The notes below the pieces were generated by a model, which was not told where the DNA came from, did no database searches, and saw only the letters and a list, made by a program, of their open reading frames with translations. Shown one piece after another: positions 1 to 11,221 of a stretch of 64,000 bases of DNA. The first letter of the stretch is position 1; each line of letters opens with the position of its first letter. The stretch covers positions 1-64,000 of the forward strand of contig NZ_JAGQFT020000006.1 in the NCBI RefSeq assembly GCF_018122625.2. Direction: 5' to 3'. The position numbers and the translations under genes are program-made. The DNA is from Coralloluteibacterium stylophorae. GTDB lineage: Bacteria > Pseudomonadota > Gammaproteobacteria > Xanthomonadales > Xanthomonadaceae.

Positions 1-2
1 GG

Positions 3-104
3 CGGCACCGCTACAACCACACCCGCCCGCATCGCGCCCTCGGCGGCCTTCCGCCGGTTCGCTTCGCGATGGCACACTCACCCACTGCCTCTAGTTCTGG
101 CTGA
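3..104 (+). pseudogene. 3' end of an rve-type transposase (IS3/IS481-like), cut by the window edge
   Basis: The third forward frame is open from the first bases and reads RHRYNHTRPHRALGGLPP, then about 15 more residues to a TGA at 102-104. The pattern YN..RPH.aLgg.pP is the usual C-terminal signature of DDE integrase-core (rve) transposases of the IS3/IS481 type. Only about 33 residues lie inside the window, so completeness, family and IS ends cannot be judged. No terminal inverted repeat is obvious just downstream. The 217 bases that follow up to the DoxX-like gene hold no convincing gene. Confidence 0.6.
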
Positions 105-321
105 CTCGAAAGAACGAGGACGCTTCATCATGGCTCATCGCTCCTGGCTCGTCGCGACAGCGAGAGCGAGCATCCCCACGCGCTGCGCGGCCCCCGGCTT
201 CTCCTGCAGCCGTCGTATCAGCCACTGCCCGTAACTTCCGCAGGCCGGGCAGCGAACTCCTCGATACGAGCAGTTCGTCTTCAGCACGCCGACGTGCCCG
301 GCACCCACGGAGGAAGCAAGC

Positions 322-723
322 GTGGCAACCAGTACATGCCCGAGTCCGACGATCCGACTGGTCCAGTCGATCCTGCAGGGCCTCGTCGCCCTCGTCTTCC
401 TTGCCGCAGGGATCCTGAACCTGATGGGGATCATGACCGAGCAGCTGATGCGGCTCGGCTATCCCGGCCATTTCGCGACCATCATCGGCGTCGCGTTCAT
501 CACCGGAGTGATCTGCCTTTACCAGACACGCTTCGTCTTCCTGCAGGACTGGGCGTTCGGCGCCATGGCGGCCACGCTCGTAGGTGCCGCGGCGACGCAT
601 CTCCTCATCGGCGATCCAGCCGCCAAAGCGGCGCCGGCGATCGTGACCCTGGCCGTGCTCCTGGTCGCCCATTCCCTGCGCGGCGGGCCGCGACCTCCGC
701 GTCGCCAGGCGCGTCCAGGCTAG
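322..723 (+). CDS. DoxX-like small integral membrane protein
   Basis: This 133-residue protein starts at GTG 322, with a purine-rich AGGAAG about ten bases upstream. It shows four hydrophobic segments at roughly residues 12-35, 48-66, 74-92 and 99-116, and a short basic Arg/Pro-rich tail. Size, four-helix layout and the F.aaGilnL start of helix 1 resemble the DoxX-like family of inner-membrane proteins, whose function is mostly unknown. It follows a transposase remnant, so it may sit at the edge of a mobile or rearranged segment. No operon partner is visible. Family assignment is moderate; a precise function cannot be given. Confidence 0.6.
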   Translation: MATSTCPSPTIRLVQSILQGLVALVFLAAGILNLMGIMTEQLMRLGYPGHFATIIGVAFITGVICLYQTRFVFLQDWAFGAMAATLVGAAATHLLIGDPAAKAAPAIVTLAVLLVAHSLRGGPRPPRRQARPG

Positions 724-929
724 GCCGCACCGCCGGCGGCGTTGTCGAAGCACGGCTGCATGCCTGAACGCCCGGCTGGCGAACGGTCCGTGCGACCTCG
801 CCCCAAAAGCGGGCCTCACGCTGGGCTGGGCGTGCGGGAACTCATGTCACGGGCCGATCGCGGAGCAATTGCCGGTCATCCGACCGATGCCGCAGGTAAT
901 GGATACGCGAAGTGCAGCGATCGGCGGTG

Positions 930-1021
<92 letters not shown>

Positions 1022-1074
1022 GGGACCTGGATTGTCGCACGCGCCACCGCCATCCGCTGCCGCGGCGTGCGTCG

Positions 1075-2058
1075 TCAGCCGCGAGCGATCGCGCCGACGC
1101 TGCCGTTGCCGGCCGGCATCTGCCCGGCGCGGTGCCGCGAGCAGTCCAGGCGCGAGGCCTCGATCAGGGGCGGCAGGCGTTCGGCCAGGAAATCGATGAA
1201 CAGCCGCACCGCCGGCAGCAGGCCGCGGCGCGACGGGAACACCGCGTGGCAGATGCCCTGCGGCAGGTTCCACTGCGGCAGCACCACCTCGAGCGTGCCG
1301 TTGCGCACGTCGTCGGCGCACATGGTCTCGGGCAGCAGGGTGATGCCCAGGCCCTGGATCGCGGCCTCGCGCAGCAGCGGGAAGTCCGAGCCCATGAGGC
1401 GCGGCTGCAGGTCGACGCGGGTCACGCTGCCGTCCGGCCCGTGCAGGTCCCAGCGCTGGCGACTCTCCTCCTCGCTCATGCTGAGCGTCACGTGCTGGGC
1501 GAGATCGCCGGGCGCGGCCGGGCGGCCGGCGCGGTCGAGGTAGGCGGGGCTGGCGACCAAGAGCTCCTGGATGTGGCCGAAGCTGCGCATCACCAGGCTG
1601 CCGTCGTCGTTGAGGTGGCTGCGCACGCGCAGGGCGACGTCGAAGCCCTCGTTGATCACGTCGACGCGGCGGTTGCTCACCACCATCTGCAGGCGCACCT
1701 GCGGATGCATGGTGAGGAAGTCCGGTACCAGCCTGGCCATCTGCGTCTGCGCCAGGCCCACCGGCGCGCTGACCTTGACCAGGCCGCGCGGCTCCGCGCT
1801 CAGGCGGTCGACCACCTCGCGCGCCGACTGCGCCTCGGCGAGCATCGCCTGCGCGTGCCGGTAGACGCTCTGGCCGACGTCGGTGACCGCGAAGCGCCGG
1901 GTCGAGCGCTGCAGCAGGCGCACGCCGAGGCCGCTCTCGAGCTGCGCGATGCGCCGCGACAGCCGCGACTTCGGAATGCCCAGCGCTCGCTCGGCGGCGG
2001 CGAAGCCGTTGTGCTCCACCACCATCGCGAAGTAATAGAGGTCGTTGAGATCCTGCAT
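1075..2058 (-). CDS. LysR-family transcriptional regulator
   Basis: This 327-residue protein has the standard LysR layout. The N-terminal winged helix-turn-helix (about residues 1-60) contains GFAAAERALGIPKSRLSRRI, with the conserved LE.glGvrLl.RstR wing after it. It is followed by a substrate-binding domain with VSAPVGLAQ near residue 97. The sequence resembles the AaeR/CrgA/DmlR-like subgroup. The regulator lies between serS and tRNA-Ser on the same strand; no divergent partner gene that would reveal its target is present. The ligand and regulon are unknown. Confidence 0.9.
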   Translation of the reverse strand: MQDLNDLYYFAMVVEHNGFAAAERALGIPKSRLSRRIAQLESGLGVRLLQRSTRRFAVTDVGQSVYRHAQAMLAEAQSAREVVDRLSAEPRGLVKVSAPVGLAQTQMARLVPDFLTMHPQVRLQMVVSNRRVDVINEGFDVALRVRSHLNDDGSLVMRSFGHIQELLVASPAYLDRAGRPAAPGDLAQHVTLSMSEEESRQRWDLHGPDGSVTRVDLQPRLMGSDFPLLREAAIQGLGITLLPETMCADDVRNGTLEVVLPQWNLPQGICHAVFPSRRGLLPAVRLFIDFLAERLPPLIEASRLDCSRHRAGQMPAGNGSVGAIARG

Positions 2059-2180
2059 GGTCCTTCCGGGCGGCCCACCCCTCGAGGGCGATGCCGCATG
2101 CTAGCGCGCTTCGTGCATGTGACGCAGGTCCCGAAGCGGGATCCGCCGCGCGATGCGCACGAACGTCCCGGCCGGGCGCC

Positions 2181-4350
<2,170 letters not shown>

Positions 4351-4359
4351 AGCGGGCGC

Positions 4360-5676
4360 TCAGCCGGCGGCGAGCGCCATCCCGGCCGAGCGCGCCAGCG
4401 CCTCGAATCCCGGGAACGAGGTGGCGACATTCGCGCAGTCGCGGATCGCCACCGGCCCCGAGGCGACCTGCCCCGCCACCGCCAGGCTCATCGCCAGGCG
4501 GTGGTCGCCGAGGCTGTCGACCTCGCCGCCGTGCAGCGGTCCGCCGTCGATGCGCGCGCCGTCCGGCGTCTCCTCGACCGCCGCGCCGAGGGCGCGCAGC
4601 GCACGCGCCATGCCGCCGAGACGGTCGGATTCCTTGACCCGCAGCTCCTCGGCGCCGCGCACCACGGTGCGTCCGCGCGCCGCCGCGGCGGCGACGAACA
4701 GCGCCGGGAACTCGTCGATCATGTCCGGCACCAGCGCCTCCGGCACCTCGATGCCGTGCAGCGGCGCATGGCGCACGCGCAGGTCGGCGACCGGCTCGCC
4801 GCCGGACGCGCGGGCGTTGGCTTCGACGATGTCGGCGCCCATCGCGCGCAGCGCCGCGAGCAGGCCGGTGCGGCGCGGATTCATGCCGACCGCCTGCAGG
4901 GTCAGGTCCGAGCCGGGCACGATGCTCGCGGCGACCAGGAAGAACGCGGCGGAGGAGAAATCCGCAGGCACCTCGACCTCGATGCCCCGCAGGCGCTGGC
5001 CGCCCGCCACGCGCGCATGGCCGGGCGCGAACTCGATCGGCCAGCCGAAGGCCTGCAGCATGCGCTCGGTGTAGTCGCGGGTCGGCACCGGCTCAGTCAC
5101 CTCGGTGGTGCCGTCGGCGTACAGCCCCGCCAGCAGCACCGCCGACTTGATCTGGGCGCTCGCCACCGGCGGCATGTAGCGGATGCCCGTGAGCGTGGCG
5201 CCGCCATGCAGGCGCAGCGGCGGCGTGCCGTCGGCACTGGCGTCGATGCGCGCGCCCATCGCCTGCAGCGGCTCGATCACCCGGCGCATCGGACGGCGGC
5301 TGAGCGAGGCGTCGCCGACGAGCGTGCAGTCGAGGCCGTGGCCGGCGAACAGCCCGGTCAGCAGGCGCATGGCGGTGCCGGCGTTGCCGCAATCCAGCGG
5401 CTCCGCCGCGGCACGCAGTCCGTGCAGGCCGACGCCGTGGATCAGGCGCTCGCCCTCGCGCGGCGTCTCGATGCGCACGCCGAGCCGGGCCATGATCCGC
5501 GCCGTCGCGCGCGTGTCCTCGCCTTCCAGGAAGCCGCGGACATGGGTCGTCCCCTCGGCGATCGCGCCGAGCATCACCGCGCGGTGCGACACCGACTTGT
5601 CGCCCGGCACCGCCAGCCGCCCCGTCAGCGGACCTGCGGCGCCCGCGGTCCAGTCCAGTCTCGCCTCGCCGCTCAC
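4360..5676 (-). CDS. aroA: 3-phosphoshikimate 1-carboxyvinyltransferase (EPSP synthase)
   Basis: This enzyme joins shikimate-3-phosphate and phosphoenolpyruvate in the sixth step of chorismate synthesis. The 438 residues contain the N-terminal substrate loop LAVPGDKSVSHRAVMLGAIA, the LDCGNAGTAMRLL.G segment, and EELRVKESDRL near the C-terminus, all diagnostic. The start is GTG 5676, whose bases overlap the hisC stop (GTGA). It is the last gene of serC-pheA-hisC-aroA and meets the convergent TonB gene nine bases downstream. Confidence 0.97.
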   Translation of the reverse strand: MSGEARLDWTAGAAGPLTGRLAVPGDKSVSHRAVMLGAIAEGTTHVRGFLEGEDTRATARIMARLGVRIETPREGERLIHGVGLHGLRAAAEPLDCGNAGTAMRLLTGLFAGHGLDCTLVGDASLSRRPMRRVIEPLQAMGARIDASADGTPPLRLHGGATLTGIRYMPPVASAQIKSAVLLAGLYADGTTEVTEPVPTRDYTERMLQAFGWPIEFAPGHARVAGGQRLRGIEVEVPADFSSAAFFLVAASIVPGSDLTLQAVGMNPRRTGLLAALRAMGADIVEANARASGGEPVADLRVRHAPLHGIEVPEALVPDMIDEFPALFVAAAAARGRTVVRGAEELRVKESDRLGGMARALRALGAAVEETPDGARIDGGPLHGGEVDSLGDHRLAMSLAVAGQVASGPVAIRDCANVATSFPGFEALARSAGMALAAG

Positions 5677-6800
5677 TGCAGCACCTCGTCCAGGATGGTC
5701 AGAAGGCGCCGGTTCTCGTCGCGCGTGCCGATGCTGATGCGCAGGCAGGTCGGCAGACCGTAGCCCCCGACCGGACGCACCACCACCCCGCGCGCGACCA
5801 GGCGCGCCTCGAGGTCCGCCGCGTCGCGGCCGAAGTCGACCAGCAGGAAGTTGGTCTGCGACGGCGCGACCCGCAGCCCGCGCGCGGCCAGGGCGCCCGC
5901 CAGCGCCTCGCGCTGCTCGGCATTGCGTTCCCGGACCCAGGCCAGGTGCTCGGCATCGCCCAGCGCGGCGGCGGCCGCGGCGAGCGCCGGCGTGTTGACG
6001 TTGAAGCTCTCGCGCAGGCGGTCGAGCACCGCCGCCAGCTGCGGATGCGCGAGCGCGTAGCCGACGCGCAGGCCGGCGAGCGCGTAGGCCTTGGAGAAGG
6101 TGCGCGTCACCACCAGGTTCGCGTGGTCCGCCAGCAGCGTCAGCGCGCTGCCCGCCTCCGCCGCGGTGACGAATTCCGCGTACGCCTCGTCGACCACCAC
6201 CAGGACGTCGTCCGCGACCCGCCGCAGCAGCGCGCGCAGGGCGTCGAGCGGAAACCAGGTGCCGGTCGGATTGTTGGGATTGGCAAGGTAGACGATGCGG
6301 GTGGCCGGCGTCAGCGCGGCCGCGATGGCGTCGAGGTCGTGACCGCGCGGCATCGCGTGGCCGGCCGGCAGCGCCTCGGCCAGGCGGAGCGTGGCGCCGG
6401 CCGCCTGCGCGGCAAGCGCGTAGACGGCAAAGCCGTAGCGCGAGGCCACCACCTCCAGGCCGGGCGCGGCGAAGGCCTGCGCCAGCAGCATCAGCAGCTC
6501 GTGCGAACCGTTGCCGAGCACGATCGCCGCGCGCTCCACGCCGTGGTGCGCGGCCAGCGCGTCCTTGAGCGCGGCGCCGGTGGGGTCCGGGTAGCGGTGC
6601 AGCGTGTTGAGCACGTCGAGCACGGCCCGCCGCGCCGCCGGCGAGGGCCCGTAGGCGTTCTCGTTGGCGCCGAGTTCGACCAGTTCGGTCGCCGCGAAGC
6701 GCGCGCGCAGCGCCACCAGGTCGTGGCCCGGATCGTAGGCGCGCAGCGCGCGCACGGCCGGCGTCGCCAGCCGCTCGAACAGCCCCTGTGGATCGCTCAC
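5673..6800 (-). CDS. hisC: histidinol-phosphate aminotransferase
   Basis: This 375-residue class I/II PLP aminotransferase starts at GTG 6800, overlapping the pheA stop as GTGA. It shows LGANENAYGPSP near the N-terminus, NPNNPTG, the VDEAY aspartate segment, and the PLP-lysine motif TFSKAYALAGLRVGY. The family transaminates histidinol phosphate. When hisC sits in an aromatic operon, as here between pheA and aroA, the enzyme often also acts on aromatic keto acids such as phenylpyruvate or prephenate. That dual role is inferred from context. Confidence 0.93.
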   Translation of the reverse strand: MSDPQGLFERLATPAVRALRAYDPGHDLVALRARFAATELVELGANENAYGPSPAARRAVLDVLNTLHRYPDPTGAALKDALAAHHGVERAAIVLGNGSHELLMLLAQAFAAPGLEVVASRYGFAVYALAAQAAGATLRLAEALPAGHAMPRGHDLDAIAAALTPATRIVYLANPNNPTGTWFPLDALRALLRRVADDVLVVVDEAYAEFVTAAEAGSALTLLADHANLVVTRTFSKAYALAGLRVGYALAHPQLAAVLDRLRESFNVNTPALAAAAAALGDAEHLAWVRERNAEQREALAGALAARGLRVAPSQTNFLLVDFGRDAADLEARLVARGVVVRPVGGYGLPTCLRISIGTRDENRRLLTILDEVLQ

Positions 6801-7924
6801 GGCACCGCGACCGGATACGAGCCCAGCACCTTGATCTGCGCCGCGTGCGCCTCGAGCTCGGCCAGCGCCGCCTTCATCGCGGCGTCCTCGACGTGGCCGG
6901 CGAGGTCGATGAAGAAGCCGTACTCCCACTTCGCCTGGTGCGAGGGACGCGACTCGATGCGGTTCATGCTGATGCCGTGCCGCGCGAACGGGCTGAGCAC
7001 GTCGAACAGCGCGCCCGGCTTGTCGCGGATGAACACCAGCACCGAGGTGCGGTCGTGCCCGGAGGTCGGAAAGATGCGGCGGCCGATCACCAGGAAGCGC
7101 GTGGTGTTGTCGGCGTCGTCCTCGATCGAGCGGGTGGTGACCTTCTTGAGTCCGTAGACGTGGCCGGCGCTCTCGCCGCCGATCGCCGCGGCGTCGTCGG
7201 CGTTGCGGGCGCGGCGCGCACCCTCGGCATTGCTCGACACCGGCACCTTCTCGACCCCGGCCAGGTTGGCGCGCAGCCAGCCCGCGGTCTGCGCGAAGGA
7301 CTGCGGATGCGCGTAGATGCGCTCGATGTCCTCGATGCGGCCGGAGCGCGAGAGCAGGTACTGGTGCACCCGCAGTTCGACCTCGCCGCAGATCTTGAGG
7401 CTGGAGGTCAGGAACATGTCGAGGGTGACCTGGATGGTGCCCTGCCCCGAGTTCTCGACCGGCACCACGCCGAAGTCGGCATTGCCGGCCTCGACCTCCT
7501 GGAATACCTCCTCGATGCTCGCCATCGGCAGCCCGTGCGCCGAACGGCCGAAGTGCCTGAGCACCGCCTGCTGGCTGAACGTACCCTCGGGACCGAGGTA
7601 GCCGATCTTGAGCGGCTCCTGCTGGGCGAGGCAGGCCGACATGATCTCGCGGAAGACGTGCACCAGCACCTCGTCCGAGAGCGGGCCCTCGTTGCGGTCG
7701 ACCACCATGCGCAGCACCTGCGCCTCGCGCTCGGGCCGGTAATAGTCGATCGCGGCGGCCAGCTTGCCCTTGGCCTTGCCGACCTGCAGCGCGAAGCCCG
7801 CGCGCTCGGCGATCAGCGCCTGGATCTGCCGATCGATGGCATCGATGCGCGCACGCACCTCGCCCAGGTCCGGCTTGCCCGCCTTCTCCGGCGGCTTGCC
7901 GCCGGCCTTCTTCGCTCCCGCCAT
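6797..7924 (-). CDS. pheA: bifunctional chorismate mutase / prephenate dehydratase (P-protein)
   Basis: This 375-residue fused enzyme converts chorismate to prephenate and then phenylpyruvate for phenylalanine synthesis. An AroQ-type chorismate mutase domain occupies about residues 15-100 (VRARIDAIDRQIQALIAERA...). It is followed by a prephenate dehydratase domain with GPEGTFSQ and TTRFLVIGR. A C-terminal ACT domain (DKPGALFDVLSPFARHGISM and ESRP) normally senses phenylalanine. The N-terminus carries a short Lys/Gly/Pro-rich extension. ATG 7924 overlaps the serC TGA by one base, and the stop overlaps the hisC start, so translation is probably coupled. Confidence 0.96.
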   Translation of the reverse strand: MAGAKKAGGKPPEKAGKPDLGEVRARIDAIDRQIQALIAERAGFALQVGKAKGKLAAAIDYYRPEREAQVLRMVVDRNEGPLSDEVLVHVFREIMSACLAQQEPLKIGYLGPEGTFSQQAVLRHFGRSAHGLPMASIEEVFQEVEAGNADFGVVPVENSGQGTIQVTLDMFLTSSLKICGEVELRVHQYLLSRSGRIEDIERIYAHPQSFAQTAGWLRANLAGVEKVPVSSNAEGARRARNADDAAAIGGESAGHVYGLKKVTTRSIEDDADNTTRFLVIGRRIFPTSGHDRTSVLVFIRDKPGALFDVLSPFARHGISMNRIESRPSHQAKWEYGFFIDLAGHVEDAAMKAALAELEAHAAQIKVLGSYPVAVP

Positions 7925-9003
7925 CAACCGTTCCTCGCCTGGAAATCGCGCATGAATCCGATGAGCGCCTCGACCCCGGCCTCCGGCATCGCGTTGTAGA
8001 TCGACGCACGCAGTCCGCCCACCGCCTTGTGTCCCTTGAGCGCCATCAGTCCGGCTGCGTCGGCTTCGGCGAGGAAGCGCGCATGCAGGGCGTCGTCGTG
8101 GATCACGAACGGCACGTTCATCCACGAGCGCACCGCCGGGTCCACCGGATTGCGGTAGAAGCCGCCGCTGCCGTCGATCGCGGCGTAGAGCGCGCCGGCC
8201 TTGCGCGCATTGCGCTCGCCGATCGCAGCCAGCCCGCCCTGCTCGAGCAGCCACGCGAACACCAGCCGCGCGAGATAGATCGAGAACGTCGCCGGCGTGT
8301 TGAGCATCGAGTGCTGCGCGGCCTGCTGCGCATAGCTCAGGATGTTGGCGCGCGGCTGGCCCGCGCGCTCGAGCAGGTCGCGGCGCACGATCATCACCAC
8401 CAGGCCGGCCGGACCGATGTTCTTCTGCGCGCCGGCGTAGATCAGGCCGTAGCGCGACACGTCGATCGGTCGCGACAGCAGGGTCGAGGAGAAGTCCGAT
8501 ACCAGCGGCGCCGGCAGGTCCCGCGGCGCGTCCTGGAACTCGACGCCGTGGATGGTCTCGTTCTGGCAGATGTGGACGTAGGCCGCGTCCGCGGACAGAC
8601 GCCACTGCGGACGGTCGGGGATGCGGGTGTAGATGCCGGCGTCGGCGGCGACGCGGGCGTCGACGTAGCTGCCGGCCTCGGCCACGGCCTTGGCGCTCCA
8701 GTGCCCGGTCACCACGTGGTCGGCGGCCTGGCCCGGCGCGGCGAGGTTCATCGGGAGCAGCGCGAACTGCTGCGTCGCGCCGCCCTGCAGGAACAGCACC
8801 GCGTAGTCGTCGGACACCGCGAGCAGCTTGCGCAGGTCGCGCTCGGCCTCGGCGGCCAGCGCCTCGAACGCGGCCCCGCGGTGGCTCACCTCCATCACCG
8901 AGGCGCGCACCCCGTTCCACTCCAGCAGCTCGGCCTGGGCCTGGCGCAACACCGCCTCGGGAAGAGCGGCGGGGCCGGCGCTGAAGTTGTAGGCACGCGT
9001 CAT
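7924..9003 (-). CDS. serC: 3-phosphoserine / phosphohydroxythreonine aminotransferase
   Basis: This PLP enzyme makes 3-phosphoserine from 3-phosphohydroxypyruvate, and can also serve pyridoxal phosphate synthesis. The frame opens upstream at 9042, but ATG 9003 ([15 protein letters not shown]) matches the family start and gives 359 residues. Seen motifs are [40 protein letters not shown] with the PLP-lysine segment [10 protein letters not shown], and [14 protein letters not shown] near the end. It is the first gene of the serC-pheA-hisC-aroA operon. Confidence 0.96.
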   Translation of the reverse strand: MTRAYNFSAGPAALPEAVLRQAQAELLEWNGVRASVMEVSHRGAAFEALAAEAERDLRKLLAVSDDYAVLFLQGGATQQFALLPMNLAAPGQAADHVVTGHWSAKAVAEAGSYVDARVAADAGIYTRIPDRPQWRLSADAAYVHICQNETIHGVEFQDAPRDLPAPLVSDFSSTLLSRPIDVSRYGLIYAGAQKNIGPAGLVVMIVRRDLLERAGQPRANILSYAQQAAQHSMLNTPATFSIYLARLVFAWLLEQGGLAAIGERNARKAGALYAAIDGSGGFYRNPVDPAVRSWMNVPFVIHDDALHARFLAEADAAGLMALKGHKAVGGLRASIYNAMPEAGVEALIGFMRDFQARNG

Positions 9004-9117
9004 CGCGCAGATCCGCTGAGATCGAGCCGGCAAGGCTAGCATCGGCTCCCGACGGCGGGGAGCGTGCAGACGGAACGCTGCCGACGCGGACCGTCCAGCG
9101 CGGACACGACGCCGGCC

Positions 9118-10602
9118 CTACGGCGGGTGCCCGCGCAGGATCGAACGCCACAGCCACTTCTCGCCGCGCGCCACCGGCAGGCCGCCGTGCACCGACGCCG
9201 GATCCTGACGCCCGTCCGGCGTCATGTCGTAGTGCAGGACGCCCATGCCGCGCTCGCCGCGCAGCCGGATGCCGGCGTGGGGGTAGACGATCTCGCCGCC
9301 GGTCGCCGGCGGCCGCAGGTACAGCAGGAAGGTCGCGACCCGCCGTCCGCCCGGTCCGGAGCGCGGCGCCCGGCTCTGCGCGAGCTGCTGATCCGCGGGA
9401 ACCTCCGCAAGCGGCCGATACTGTTCTCCCGGCTCGAAACGCAGCACCGACCACGCATCGGGCACGTGGCCCGGTGCCCCTGCCCCGGTCACCGCCGCCA
9501 GCCGCCCTTCGAGGACGCGCATGACGACGTCGGACTGCATCGGCTCCACCGCGAACTCGCTGCCGCTGGACCAGGCGCGCGTGCCGTCGGCCCGCATCGC
9601 GGCGCGACGTTCGTCCATTGCCGCACCCCACTTGAACATCAGGTAGCTGCATTCCTCGCGGGTGGCGAAGTCGTCGATCACCGCGACCCGCGGCGCCTGC
9701 GCCAGCCAGCGCAGCCGCGGGGCGGGCGGATCCGGGACCGGCGTGCACGACGGCATCAGGCCGAGCCGCCCCGCGCCGTTGATGCGCAGCGACGGGTGAC
9801 CGATCGACGCCAGATGCGCCTCGAGCCGTGGCACCTGCGGATGGACCCGCCCGGTGGCGGGCAAGGCGTGCTGGTGCAGCCTGTCGAGCAGCGGAAACAC
9901 CGCGGTCAGGTTCGCCTTCAGGGCGAGGTACCAGCGCTCGACGCCATCGGCGCGGGCGTCGGCCGGAGCGAGCGCCGCGGCCGCTTCCCGGGCGTCGGGC
10001 ACCCCCGCGTCCGCAGCGCGCCGCAGCAGCGCGCAGCCGAAGACGAGGTCGCGTTCGACGCCCAGCCCGGCGACGAAGCGCAGGCCGAGGGAGTAGTAGG
10101 CCGGGGGATAGCCGAGGGCGCAGGCACGGGCGAAGGCCGTGGCCGCTGAATGCTGCGGGCTCGCCGCTTCGGGTTGTGCCGACAGGTAGCCGACATCCCA
10201 GGCCGCCTGCGGAAACCCTGCATCCGCCAGCCGCTGCCGGAGTTCCAGCGCGCGGCGCGGCGAGCGGGGCACGCCGAGGCCGGCCAGGGCGAGGTCGGCG
10301 AGCCGGTCGATCGCCGCGGGCACTCCGGCGCCCGCGGCCCGCTCCAGCCAATGTGCGGCATGCGCATATGCGCCTGTCCGCACCGCGGCCTGCAGATGGT
10401 AGGCGCCGAGCATCCACTGCGCCTCGCCGGCGTGCTCCTCCCCGGCGATCGCGCGCAGCAAGGCCAGGCCGCGTTCGTGCTCGACCGTACCCTGGTGGTG
10501 ACGCGCGAGCAGGCGTTCGGCCAGCGCCAGCGGAGCCTCCGCCCCGCCCGCGGTGACCACCCGTGCGCGGCCGGCCGCGCCGGCGACGTCCGCGTTCGCC
10601 AT
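9118..10602 (-). CDS. Sel1-repeat protein with a prolyl-4-hydroxylase-like (2OG) C-terminal domain lacking HxD
   Basis: The 494-residue protein has two parts. Residues about 20-230 contain Sel1/TPR-like repeats (A...l..aA..G.p.A.y.Lg patterns), usually a protein-interaction scaffold. Residues about 310-490 resemble the prolyl 4-hydroxylase alpha-subunit fold of Fe(II)/2-oxoglutarate dioxygenases: LRFEPGEQY, then FLLYLRPPATGGEIVYP, then SVHGGLPVARGEKWLWR. The distal His472 and 2OG-binding Lys482 are present. The proximal HxD iron ligands, expected directly after GEQYRP, read L398-A-E400, so normal catalysis is doubtful. It lies alone between the serC operon and cspA. The domain call is good; the function is unknown. 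Confidence 0.75.
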   Translation of the reverse strand: MANADVAGAAGRARVVTAGGAEAPLALAERLLARHHQGTVEHERGLALLRAIAGEEHAGEAQWMLGAYHLQAAVRTGAYAHAAHWLERAAGAGVPAAIDRLADLALAGLGVPRSPRRALELRQRLADAGFPQAAWDVGYLSAQPEAASPQHSAATAFARACALGYPPAYYSLGLRFVAGLGVERDLVFGCALLRRAADAGVPDAREAAAALAPADARADGVERWYLALKANLTAVFPLLDRLHQHALPATGRVHPQVPRLEAHLASIGHPSLRINGAGRLGLMPSCTPVPDPPAPRLRWLAQAPRVAVIDDFATREECSYLMFKWGAAMDERRAAMRADGTRAWSSGSEFAVEPMQSDVVMRVLEGRLAAVTGAGAPGHVPDAWSVLRFEPGEQYRPLAEVPADQQLAQSRAPRSGPGGRRVATFLLYLRPPATGGEIVYPHAGIRLRGERGMGVLHYDMTPDGRQDPASVHGGLPVARGEKWLWRSILRGHPP

Positions 10603-10674
10603 CCGATCCCCCCGATCGTGAGACGGCGGCCATCATCCCCGCTGCCGCGCGCGGCAACAGAGAACGGAACTGCA

Positions 10675-10709
10675 GAAACGAAAACGCCGGGCGGAAGCCG
10701 CCCGGCGTT
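10675..10709 (-). terminator. intrinsic terminator downstream of the cold-shock gene
   Basis: A perfect 12-bp stem (10683-10694 with 10698-10709) closes a 3-base loop. On the minus strand it is followed by a T-rich stretch (TTTTCGTTT). It lies about 24 bases after the cold-shock stop codon. Confidence 0.85.
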
Positions 10710-10732
10710 CTCGATCAGGATGTCAGCGACGC

Positions 10733-10942
10733 TTAGAGCGGCTGGACCTGGTCAGCCTGCAGGCCCTTCTGGCCCTGGGTGACGATGAAGCTGACCTTCT
10801 GGCCTTCCTGCAGCGACTTGAAGCCGGTGCCCTGGATGGCGCGGAAGTGGACGAACACGTCCTCGCCGCCCTCGCGGCTGATGAAACCGAAACCCTTGGC
10901 GTCGTTGAACCACTTGACGGTGCCGACCTGACGATCCGACAT
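10733..10942 (-). CDS. CspA-family cold-shock protein
   Basis: This 69-residue single OB-fold protein has the RNP1 motif KGFGFI, the RNP2 motif DVFVHF, the N-terminal [13 protein letters not shown] segment, and Q.V.F...QGQKG.QA...V. The family binds single-stranded RNA and DNA as an RNA chaperone, either in the cold or constitutively. A GGAG ribosome-binding site lies just before ATG 10942. It is monocistronic and followed by a strong terminator. The 279-base leader region up to the next, divergent gene could hold a long structured 5' UTR as in other csp genes. Whether it is cold induced cannot be told. Confidence 0.96.
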   Translation of the reverse strand: MSDRQVGTVKWFNDAKGFGFISREGGEDVFVHFRAIQGTGFKSLQEGQKVSFIVTQGQKGLQADQVQPL

Positions 10943-11221
10943 GACTTACTCCAGATAGTGCGATTGAAAGAAATCCACGGAACGAAAGCCACTTCCGGAC
11001 CGGGACTGAGATTGCAGGGAGTAAACGAGGCGGTAAATGAAGCGGATCGCTGATCGACCAGCCAGGCCACAGTTCATCGTGACCCATGCAAACGCAGTGC
11101 GGCATACGATACGCACAATTCCCGAGGAAAACGAGCCCGCCGCCGACGCTCCGTTCCCGGAGCGGCCAGACAGGCCGCCGGGCGCCGCCACGGCGCCCTC
11201 CGCCGCCCTTCGGAGCACCCG

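Noticed and set aside
2059-2180. Terminator after serS
   Set aside because: Only a very short stem (TCCCG/CGGGA) without a T-tract is visible.
10943-11221. A defined promoter and cold-sensing structure in the cold-shock gene leader
   Set aside because: The leader length suits such a role, but no convincing -35/-10 pair or known structure could be picked by eye.
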